Assembly (NCBI GenBank): GCA_029747015.1
Contig: JAKOGI010001358.1
Span: forward strand, 170,885-234,884
Length of the DNA stretch: 64,000 nucleotides
From: Carnegiea gigantea
Taxonomy: Eukaryota; Streptophyta; Magnoliopsida; Caryophyllales; Cactaceae
Direction of reading: 5' to 3'
Part shown: positions 22,501 through 34,500 of the stretch, in pieces
Numbering within the stretch: the stretch's first letter is position 1
Layout: every line of letters starts with the position of its first letter
Notes under the pieces: generated by a model
The model's input: the letters and a program-made list of their open reading frames with translations, nothing else
The model's database searches: none
What the model was told of the DNA's origin: nothing
Translations under genes and position numbers: made by a program

Positions 22501-25500
22501 AAGTGTGATCAATCATAAGTCAAAGCTGTTATACAAGTGGTGAAAGAGGATTGCTGGTGAGATACATGTTTTTAACTGAGCGATTTAAGAAATGATTGAC
22601 TATATCAGAATAGGTGATTAGTTTTAAAAGGCGCAAGGCGCACTGAGGCGCGTAGGGTCCCAAAGTGCAAGGCGCGAGGCGAAGGCGCATGCATCATGGA
22701 TGTGAGGCGCACTTCTATGCAAAAATTTTTGGGAGTCTTTCATATTTGACAAAGCATATTTTGCAGAACAAGTTAACAAATGCATCAAGAAAGTGATCAG
22801 ACGTCAACATAACTACTATCACCTCAAATGACCTTAAGATATGTTATCGTATTATCACAGTTCCCCAATGTGCACACTTACCGTGCAAGCATAGTTTACC
22901 TTTAGCTCCCAATGAAAGAAAAGAAGAAAAAAAGTAATGACAAGGCTAAGAAAAAGAAGAAAAAGGGGGAAAATATAGCCTTGCATCCATGAGGCGCACC
23001 TCGTCCCCTCCGAGGCACTGACGTGGTAGCCTCACGCCGAGGCGCGCCATGCGGGCTTTTTTAAACTAAGAATGGGTTTCATCAGGTGTTATTTTAGAAA
23101 ATCAAAATGCCTTTGTTGGGGGGGGGTCAGGAGTTGTTCGTATGTGGGATATCAAGAAGGCTTATGATCATGTGGATTGGGATTTCTTGATATATGTGAT
23201 GAAAAGAATGGGTTTTGAGGAGAAGTGGATCGATTGGATCCGTCATTGGATCTTATCAACGTTCTCCAACTGACTTCTTTTTGGCTTCTAGAGGGCTTGC
23301 CAAAGGAGGCCCCTTATACCCCCTTCTTTTCTTTTTGGTCATGCAGTTTTTCACCGGGTCGATTGATTTGATTTTTAGTAATGGGCTCATATCCTGGTTT
23401 TTTGTGGGTTGACTGAACTTGATGGCTATGATGCCATACATCTTCGTTTTGTGGATGAAACTAAAGGTTTTTGTGATTTTGACTATGGGCAGATGGTGAA
23501 TTTCCGTTGTGTTTTTACTCTGTTTGAGGCGGTTTTGGGCTTGAGAGCTAACTTTGCAAAGAGCTTTATCCTACCTATTCGACAAATGCACAACATACTG
23601 TTGCTTGTGAGTGCTTTAGGTTGCACCATTGATTCCCCTCCGACTACTTACCTAGCTCTCCATTGTGGTGTGAGATATAAGGAGAAATCTATTTGGGATC
23701 CGATTATTGATAGTTTTGAGAAAAGACTTCTGCCCCAGAAGTCTAAAATACCTATTGATTTGAATATTTACAATTATGCCGTTAATTGAAAGACAGATTT
23801 ACCCCAAAAGCTAACCACTCTTAGAAATTTACAGTTGTGCCATTACTATTCATTTGAATATTAAAGCATCTTCTTTGCTCTTAAGGTGTAAGTGTTTTCT
23901 TCATCTTCTTCACTCTATAAGAATTGCTTTTCCAAGAACGTGGAAACCATACCCACGTTGAAGGAACAACCATGATATCCAATAAGCAAAAGCTCTGTGG
24001 GAATTACTTAACTCCAGTGAGTCATGCTATTAAATATTTAAGTTTGTGCTTTAGCTCAATTTCAGGGCTCAAGTATCGTGCAACGTAATATTGTGTGAAG
24101 CATGTTACCAATATTACTTACTGGCATTGCCACTCTTTCTTAGGTAGAGGAGCCCAAAAAATCGTGTGATCTCTTGTTTTGAGCATATTGTTCATCTGTC
24201 TGTGTTAGAATATCTTTGGCTTAACAGTTGACCTTTTGGAAATTTATATATTTTTAGACTCAGATGTTGGGCATTCCCTTTCAAAATGAGCTCATATTCT
24301 CTCGTATATGGTAGTTATGCGTTATGCTTCTCTTTATTACACATGGTTGAAAGTCTATTTTACTAATGCTTTCCGTTTCAGGAGTTTGTCTGCGATTGGC
24401 AAGGGTTGTAAGAAATTAAGAAATCTTACATTAAGTGACTGCTATCTCTTAAGTGACAAGGGTTTGGAAGCTATTGCAACAGGTTGTTCTGAATTGACGC
24501 ATCTGGAAATCAATGGCTGCCACAATATTGGGACAACAGGACTGGAGTTTGTGGGGAAAACTTGCCAGTATGTCTTTCATTTGTTCTGCAAGCAAGATTT
24601 GTTGTAGTTATGTAGTACAAGCTGATGTGCTTATGAAATTGATGGATCATCAACTACATGCTTGATGTCGTCTCGCCCTTCCATTTTGCCAGTTTAGTTA
24701 TTAATTTTTTTTTTCCACTTTGAGTCTCTTGAAGTGCTGTAGAATGGTGTGGAATCTTGAGCATCTGAACTTTCCAGAGATCATACATTTTGTAATTATT
24801 GCAAAATTGCATGAGTCACTTTGGTGATGCCCATTACTGGATGTGGTTATGTGCAATAAGGCGTTTGGATTTTGCATTGGACAGGCTTGTGGGGCTGTTT
24901 TTAAAGTATATGCTGTGTATGTCCTGTAGTGATTTGCAATATGTGTGGTTGAGGTTAATACGGAAGTACTTGCAGAAGAAGGAACAGAACACGTGTTAAT
25001 GAACTGGAATTGAGAGGCTTTATTCATTTGAGCTGTCAGATGGGCTGATCAATATTATATGAATTAAAGTGCTTTAGTTTGTGTTATTCTCTATTAGTTT
25101 GATCCAAAATTGAAGGAAACTGCATTTTCTTTCCTTTTTTCCAGTTATTTTCTGGACCTTTATAGCTTGAAATGATCCCTAATGCCATTTTGTTTTTTTG
25201 AAGGCGACTTTCCGAGTTAGCTTTATTGTACTGCCAGAAGATTGGCAATTTTGCACTTTCTGAAGTTGGTAGAGGCTGTAAATATTTGCAAGCTCTTCAC
25301 TTAGTAGACTGCTCCAATATTGGAGATGATGCTATGTGTAGTATAGGTATGGGCTGCAGGAATTTGAAGAAACTTCATATACGGCGGTGTTATGAGGTAT
25401 GCCAAGTACTTATTGACATTAGTGGATGTTCCTCTTGTTATCTATGATATGGCCTTATTGCAATGATCTTGCTGGAAATTGTCAATGAGCTTATGGTTGC

Positions 25501-28500
25501 AATTGCATCCTTTAATTGTCCAAAAGTACATTTTGGTATGTTATGTGATCTCCTTCGATGTTGCTGTGATTAGAAGAGAATAATACATTACAGGTGCCAA
25601 AAGCAATAGATGAAACCAAATGAATATTATAAACCTGCCACAAAGCCTTCGTGCATGGAGGTGTGTTCTAGAGTAGCATAATGCCATAATCCAAGATGGA
25701 GGATTTTGTGGTGCTTGATTTAAGGGCAAACCCGTGAACGTTATCGGTTACCTGATGAGACACTAAGTTGTGCTGTTGTTATTGCTAAGCATTGTGCTCA
25801 TCTATCATGAACAAATTACTAATCTATCCTTGTCAACCCATTCATTGCTGGTGCAACGGATTCCTTAAGCCATCATGAATACTGTCTTCTCGGTTCTCAT
25901 TATACTTCATTCCCTATAACTTCTTGTGCTTTAGGAAGGGAGTATCATTTGCTATTGTATTCTTTCTTTCTCAGGTGTGGTAACTTGATGTAGTAATTTG
26001 ACAAATTTTTTGGGATAGCTGTAAAAGGTTCCTGATAAATTTGATTGGATGAAGCAGTTATGGGGTAGTTCTTTTTGTTTCTTTTGATTTTAGGCATCTG
26101 TGGCCATACACACGCATGCTAGGGAGATAGAACTAGTTCGCATTGGGTTCAATCGCTTCCATGCCATGGAGATCAACAATGGACGTGAAAGGGCTTATGA
26201 GAACATGGGGGAAAAATATACATATCTACATATGTCTTTTAGCAACTTAGAAGGAGCATTAAAAAAAAAAAAAAAAACCCAAAAAGGAGAGTGCATTGGA
26301 GGTGATAGGAGAAAAAGGCTGTTGCAATTGCTTATATTTGAGCTAGTAAGGATACATTTGCATGAGGTAAGACAAGTTTTAGGATGCCATAAAGCGGAAT
26401 AGCTAGTGTGCTCTTTGCCATAAAGTGGATTGAGGCTTGTATGTTTGGGAGGTGGACCTTTGTTCCTTATCATTTAGTATGATTGATGTTGTTGATAGCT
26501 TTTTTCTTATTAGCTCAATTACAAGATGCATGCTTAGCATCAACTTCTTTTTGTTTCTCTAGTAAAATAAGCTTTCATCATTATTAGCAATCAAAGCATG
26601 CAGCGAGTGATTTAAAACACGGATTCGGTTGCATTTGCGGTTTAGGTCGCGGTATCGCGGAAACGTTATGATACGTTTATCGCGGAACGGATCGCGGTCT
26701 TCGCGGCGTGAAAGGGTTCATATAGTTGCTTTTTCATTTGAATTTGTACTTTTTTAGCTTAGTACCACAATTATGTAAGTAATTCGATTATTCACATAAT
26801 TTTTTTTAATATATATGGACAAAGACAATTGATAGCCATTACCCACTAGTGCCTGGCTGCCCGAATATTTGGAATGTGCGGGAAAATTAGATAAGAAAGA
26901 AGCACCAATGAAATTTCAATTTTACCGCTAGAAAAGCCATGCCATGAGCCAGTACATGCTATAGAAGTATACCAATTTTCTACATGGCAAGATCAGTTTC
27001 AAGTAAGTGTCGAACTCTCAACCTAGTTCACAATATGACCTGCCTGAGAGCTCCCCAGGGATTTGCAAATTTCTTCAGTAACAATTGAATTTTAGACAGT
27101 ACAATCAATAGCAAATAATTAAATTGAACTTGTAAACCCTAAGATTAAATTTTTTAAACCTTAAAATTAAACAGTTATATACCCCAAAATTGAAGGATTA
27201 TCTGATTTAAGTTCATATTTAGATCCCACAAAATATAAACCGACGTCAATTAAAAGAATGAAACCTACAAACAGTAAATCAACACACACAAAGTGAAGTG
27301 AAACATAGAGAGATAGAGGGAGAGGACTGCCACCAACCTCGAAGCTAACATCAGGGAAGATCTCAACCTTTCCAACTTGAGGGATAACTATGGATAAACA
27401 CCCATCTTCATTGGGTGGGTGTGTGTTGCAGAACTGCTCCTTCTCTCTCTCCCTCCTCCTCCCTCTTCCTCTCTATCGTGGTTTTGCTAGGCTGGGGGTT
27501 TAATGTGTTGGTGGTTTTAATTGTTTTTAAGGCAAATTATGAAATAGTGGTGGTGGGCTAGGATTAGGAATCAAACCAAAAAGAATTGAAAAAATATTGT
27601 GGCAGTGGGAATGTGGGACGCCGGGAAGGAATGGTTGGAAGGCTTTTTTTATTTTTTATTTTTTATTTTTAGAGGTATAGCCATGAATGATGTCGCTTGA
27701 GTGTTTGATTAATTTTTTGTTTTTTCAAAATTGGCGAATTTTTTTTAATATTTTTGAAACAAAATTTGGACTCATGGAGTTCGGGATTTGGGACAAACTG
27801 GCTAAGTGCTAACCTTGTTTTTGGGGGGGGGGGGTTAACAGTCCTGGATTTTAAACTTTTGCAATTTTATTTCCAAGAAAAAATATGCTAGGTGGAAGAT
27901 AACTATATTAAGTTTGGTTTAAAATATTACTGTTTTTTTAATTTTACGTTAACATAATGAGTTAATTTTCACAATAGTTAAACAAAATAATTTAAGATAA
28001 CTTTGATGGAAATTATAAAATCATACGATAGTACAAAACTATAAATAGTAGAAGATAAAAATATTTTAAACAATCCCAAGCTACGAAGTCCATAAAAGAT
28101 AGCTATCTTTTTATACATTGTGTACAAATCCATATCTAAAATCCATAATAGATAAAAATTGATAACCACCAAAATGAATGACGAGGAGGTTCTTGATGGG
28201 TGCCATTATTATTCTTATCAAAGCTATATGACTCTTGTTGCGGATAGAAATTGATGACGCTTTTGAATCCGTCCAAGATTGATCACTTGAAGTTGAATCA
28301 CCGGTATAAAAGGTGGGACGATAATAATGATGATCTCCATAATTAATAGTCCCTTGGTTGATGATCAGAGGGTTATCTGGATGTCGTCTACTTGAGTTAG
28401 GCTTAACAAATTGTGCCTTATTTGAAGGATAAGACGGTGGAGGACAATTAGTATATTTTGAACTATATCCATGATCGTTTAAGACATTGCCATATGTGTC

Positions 28501-31441
28501 TTAGTCACTTGAAGAAGCAAATAGACTAGGCTCTATAAAACTTGATGGCATTTTTTGGAAACCTGTGTACCTGTTAGACATGGCAAAACTGACCCGAGAC
28601 TTAAAACCCGAACCGAACAACCCAAATCCATACCCGAACCAGCACCCGAAATGGGATGAATCGATTTGGACCCGAACACCCGAAGTAAACCGATTCATAG
28701 CCGAACGAAATCCAAATTGTAGCATGACCCGAAGTGACCCACACCCGAAATGACCCACACCCGAAATGACTCGACCCAATTCAAATCCGATCCGTAGTGA
28801 CCCAACCCGAAGTGAACTGAAAATGGACAACCCGAACCCGAATCGAGCCATACCCGATTAAAATCGATCCGATTTTTACCCGACTCAATTTTACCAGAAT
28901 AAGTAGTAAGTTTTTTGGGGCTTTAGTCTTTTCTATTTTGGGGGGAATTTTGAATTTTTCAAACTCAATTAGTTGAGTTTAGGTGGGAAAAGAAAAACAA
29001 CTTAAGAAGGAATTTTTAAATATGAAATCAATTAAAATTTAAGAGGAAAAAATAAAATAGTTGATAGTTTTAAGTTTTTAATTTGATAGATATGTAGTAA
29101 AAATATAAGAGAAAAAAATATTTTATTACAATAGGAATTAAGAAAATATAAGTATAATTAATAATTTATTAAACTTATTAGGATCTTGCAATCCCATTTT
29201 ACTATTTGATTCACTGAATGACTTAATGCAATGCACGCTATAATTATAAATTTATAACATCATCATGTGTTAGCGTCAAAAATTACGCACTACTAATCTA
29301 TGATTCTAAATCATCTTCATAAGATGTTTAATTCTACAAAATCATATTCACGAATGTATCGTTGCATATGACCTCATAATAATATGACTCATTTGAATTT
29401 CGGACAATTAAATTCCAAGTCTCGAGTTTCGATAACGAGCATTCACAATTACATAAATGTAACGCTAATAGACACATATTCATATATTGCTGTTGCTTTC
29501 TAGTTTTGAATTATTGAGCAAATGCAGATCAAGTTGTTAATTTCCCAAAGACAGATTTTTGAATTTTAATGTATAATCACTTAACGAGCTATCAAAGAAC
29601 ATTGACTCGATACTAAAAATGTCGACTTGAACCAACCTGTTTCTATTTACCAACTCCAAATATGACAAACGTGAAGTTATAAACCAACATCAGGGTCTAA
29701 ATAAAAATTTCATTTTTTTCTTTCTTTTTTTTTCGTTTTTCAAAGTATATTTTGGTATTGAGGCTCACAAATGAGACCGTTGACGAATGATTTGCATTAG
29801 AATCGTCCACTTATTTTGTCATCGCATGAACTCAATTGAGATGATTAAAACTTGAATTAACGACATATAATCCTTTGGATAAATGTATGGCGCATTTGAT
29901 ATAGGGTTAGGAATGAGTTGTACACTTGTATTTGTAATTTCCTAACTTTCTTAGTAAATTTAGAACTGACCCCATATAATTTTCCACCAATTACATACAT
30001 ACATACATACATACTTGATTAATCATTAGCTTATGAATTAAAAGATAAATATAGAGTAAATGGGTTTGTCTAAATAAAATTTAAGAGTAAAGAACTAAAG
30101 ATGGCTACATTGAAAACATACAATGATTCAAAAATAACCCAACTTGATTTATACCCGATTCGATTTACACCTGACCCGATATTAACCCAAACATTAAACT
30201 GAATCTCACCCGTCACAAATTACAGTTGACCCATACCCAATCCGAACCGGGCTACTGTAGACAACCCAAAACAGACCTGATCTCCACCCGAACCGAACCC
30301 GTACGGCCCCAAACATGGTGCCCGTAAGTGATCTGAACCCGAGCTTCATTCGAACCGAACCGAACCGAACTCGACCAGGACAAGGTTGACCCGAAGGTGA
30401 CCCAAACCCGAACTTCGCCCGAACCGAACTCAAATCCGACCCGAACATAGTGCACCCGAAAGTGACCCAAACCGAACTAAGATCCGGCCCATACCCGACC
30501 CGAATGACCCATTTGCCAGGTCTAGTACCCGTACATAGCATCAATTGGATGACCATATAGTTGTATGGATTCCTTACCATTTCTTAGGCGACGATAAGTT
30601 TGTGTTGGTTCTCTTGGTGGTTCATCAGGGGAACGTCGACTTCTTCTGTCATTTTCAAGAGTGGTATCATGACCACGATCACTAAAGTAATCAGTTGATG
30701 GTTTAGAGGATTAGGAAGCACCCATCTTATTCGTGCCTTTGTTTCCTCCATCTCTTCCGCCTCCGCTTCCATCATGACTACTCGAAGGCGACAAGCGTCA
30801 CTCTAACTCACACTCACTGTTGTGTATATCCTGTGGCTGTTGGTTGACACTGTAGCGAAATGGAGGGATCACATCAGGTTGCAGATCATCGTCATCTCAA
30901 TATCGATGGTGGCATTAATCTCATTTTCATTAAGATTCAATCAATTCAAGTTATCTTCTTCAAAAACTGGTTGCTCCTTTAATGGATCATCATCATCAAA
31001 TATGTAATTCAAGTTGATAGGATTGAAAGGCTCAGTGAGTTCTTCCTTAGTCGTTCGTTTTGCACATCTCAATTTTAATTTTTGATTATAATGAAAGAAA
31101 ACAATGAGATCCAGTTTCTTATAAGTCAATCTATTCGTTGCCTTTGTGTGCACTCGACTGAACATGCTCCAATTTATTTCACAGTTAGAGGCAGAAGTCG
31201 TTTGACTTAACAATCAAACTGCGATGCGTTGGAGTTCAGGTGCACATCCACCGTGAAGTATCCACCATTCAGCTGCATCAAATACTTTTCCCTTAGATAA
31301 TGAAACTTCAAACTTTAAAATTTAATATATATACACATATATATACATATATATATACACATATATATACATATATGTACACATATACATACATATATGT
31401 AGATCTACATACATATATATGTACATATACATATATGTATG

Positions 31442-31529
<88 letters not shown>

Positions 31530-34500
31530 ATATATATATGTGTGTGTGTGTGTGTGTGAATAAATTGTGATCACTTGGCATTAATGATGTCATTGCTCTT
31601 TGAGCTATAGATGATCCAAAAGAGTCCATCCTGTCTTTGTAAAGAAATACCTGCATTTATATGCCAATGTTAAAATTCATGAAATATTGTACAAGATAAA
31701 TTATTAAATTAATACTGCAACATATGCTCTATCACATAACTTGTTGCATTCCAACCTCATTATCTCATTTTGGACTCCAGTTCTCACCTCCCTATCTTGA
31801 CTTTGTATATACATGTATTAGGGATTAAAGAAATATCCTCGTAAAAAAATAAAGGGGTTTATCCATTAAGGAAACACGATATACAATCTATAAATTATGT
31901 TGTAAAAAATATAAACACGGTAATGCAAATTAGAAAATTAATTCAATACCTATAGCATGCAAATAAGTATGTAGGAAGTTCCATCTTTTGTCAATGATAG
32001 CCTCATGTTTCTTGCTATACCTGAGTGTTTTGTCAACAGTTAGCTTGGCTCATTCCATTCCCTCATATATGAAGCCCATGGTAGGCTTGTCATCCTCATC
32101 AGCTAATGTCAATACCTTGACAAGAGGTTCAAATAGTTTAAGAACTTTTGCCTTTTGTAAATTGACAACACGTCTTTGGTTGATGATAGAACGAGCTGAT
32201 GCACTTCTTTTGCTGTTGCATCTTTTGACTTCCCAGTCTAGAGTTCAACCACTCAGGTGACTCCCACATGTCTCTCAAGGCGACAAAACTTTCAAGAGAG
32301 ACAAAATTTGTTGCAAACCTAGTGATACTAGGTCCTATGATGTCTCGATTATTTGTAAACTTCTTCATATAGTTCACAGCCCAATCAACACCACCACCAC
32401 CACTACCACTTCCCAGTGTGGGTCCCGCTTTCGCGGGGTCTGGGGAGATCTAGATGTAGGCAGCCTTACCCCTACCGGTATCCCTACCCGTAAGGAGGTT
32501 GATTCCAAGAGACCCACAAAAACACGATTTTGAGAAAACAATTTATGGAACAAGGATTTTGGAAAAACATTTAATGGGGAAATGAAGAACACAACAGCTA
32601 GAAATGAGTAAGATACATAAGTAAAGCAAGAAGACGTAGCTAAGGAACGGTGGAACAATAAAGCAAAGCAGGGAAATATACCTTAATAACCAGAGGTAAG
32701 CAAACGCTGTCTCTTCCCAGATGAAAGAACTTCCGGCAGACAAACACAACACCACTGCCAAAGCTACGCTATTGTAGCTGAAAGACCGACTACGAGGCCA
32801 CCTACCTGCAATCTAAGATCCTAATCCTATCCCGCCAACGTTTCCTATCCTGAGCCACGTCCTCCGACAATCCTACAGCTCTCAAGTCCTCTCTAATCAC
32901 CTCGTCGAAACTCTTCTTGGTCGACCCCTCTCTTTTTTGCCTTCGGGGATGTTAATCCTCTCACATCTCCTTACTGGCGCATCCACGCTCCTTTTCACAT
33001 GACCAAACCATCGAAGTCTTCGATGGGGGTCACTTTAACTAAGTCTCTGAAAACCTCATTCCTAATTCTGTCTATTCTCGTATAACCACGCATCCACCTC
33101 ATCATCCTCATCTCCCCTACCATCAACCTTTGAACCTGAGTCTTCTTCAGAGGTCAACACTTCGATCCATACATTACCGCCGGTCTAACTACCATACGAT
33201 AAACTTTGCCTTTTAATCCTACAGGCATCCTCTTATCACACAGCACACCTGAGGCATACTTCCATTTTTGCCAACCCACTCTTGTTCTATGGTTAACATC
33301 TTCATCAATATTCTCATTCTGTTGAATGATCGAGCCTAGATACCTAAACTTATCGACCTTTGGTATCATCATCCCATCCAAGGTAACTTCACTCCTCACC
33401 TCTACCTTTCCACTGGAACAGTAATGAAGGTATTTCGTTTTCGATCTACTAACACGGAAACCTCTAGATTCCAAAGATTGTCTCCATCGCTCCAACTTGT
33501 CATTTACTCCCTGTCTGGTCTCATCAATAAGAACAATGTCATCCGCGAATAGCATACACCAAGGTAACTCATCTTGAATCCCTCTTGTAAGTTCATCCAT
33601 AACTAGAGAGAAAAGAAAAGGGTTTAAGGTGGAACCCTGATGCAGGCTCATACCAACGAGGAAGTCATCTGTGACCCCTCCTGTCGTCCTAACACTCGTC
33701 CTACCTCCCATGTATATATCCTTAATAACTCGAATATACACGGGTGACACTCCTTTCTCTCTCAAACATCTCCATAATACTTCACGCGGAACCTTATCAT
33801 ATGCCTTCTCCAGGTCAATGAATATCATATGAAGATCTACCTTTCGATCTCTGTACAAACTCATGAGCCTTCTAAGGAGGTAAATCACCTCTATGGTTGA
33901 TCTGCCTGGCATAAAACTAAATTGGTTCTCTGATATCGAAATAACCTTTCGTAACTTCTCTCAATCACCCTCTCCCATAACTTCATAGTGTGACTGAGCA
34001 ATTTTATACCCCTAAAATTATTACAATTCTGAATATCCCCTTTGTTCTTGTACAGCGGAATGATTGTACTATACCTCCATTTTTTAGGCATCTTGGCTGT
34101 CCTAAGAATCACATTGAAAAGCTCCGTAAGCCACTCTAATCCTATTCCACACAAACACTTCCACATTTCCACTAGAATTTGATCTGGACCCTCTGTCTTC
34201 CCATTGGACATCTTCTGTAAGGTCTCTTTAATTTCGTCCTTGCTGATAGGACTACACAATCGCGGATCCAGGTGACCCTCACTACACTCTCGTTCCGTAC
34301 TTCGGGCATCTTCCATCACTTCACCATTGAGAAGTGTGGAGAAGTACCTTTGTCATCTCGCCTTGATTTATGCCTCATCAGACAGCACCTTTCCATTTTC
34401 AGCCTTGATGCACCTCACAACCCCCAAATCCCTTGACCGTCTTGCTCTAGCCCTTACCAGTTTAAAGACTTCCTTCTCCCCTTTCTTAGCCTCCAGTCTA

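Larger units (their letters stand above)
19375..24381 (+). other. intron 3
   Basis: 5007 bp. It holds an 893-bp hAT-type element, a 452-bp MITE and an internal L1 fragment, listed separately. 19375-21055 shows only low-complexity features, including a T15-G12 run at 20317-20343. 23790-24381 shows nothing I recognise. Confidence 0.85.
28150..32382 (-). pseudogene. hAT transposase gene remnant
   Basis: Minus-strand pieces follow hAT transposase order. 32377-32138 reads [20 protein letters not shown]. 32130-31985 matches the [20 protein letters not shown] segment. 31656-31560 reads [15 protein letters not shown]. 31300-30941 is the C-terminal dimerisation domain, with [10 protein letters not shown], a TGA where family members often carry Arg, then [20 protein letters not shown]. 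30775-30533 and 28566-28190 form a low-complexity C-terminal extension. It is split by a microsatellite (31322-31558) and by a 1.95-kb element at 28575-30524. The N-terminal BED finger is not seen, because the RTE LINE abuts at 32383. The family cuts and pastes DNA in the nucleus. This copy cannot encode it. Confidence 0.82.

Noticed and set aside
30206..30580. 124-codon minus-strand ORF rich in FGSG/VRVG words
   Set aside because: It translates the ACCCGAA array of the nested element and crosses its terminal repeat. The same applies to the minus ORF at 28501-28851.
31300..31656. ORFs of Tyr/Ile/Thr/His repeats
   Set aside because: They are translations of the TA/CA/TG microsatellite; likewise 55577-55958.
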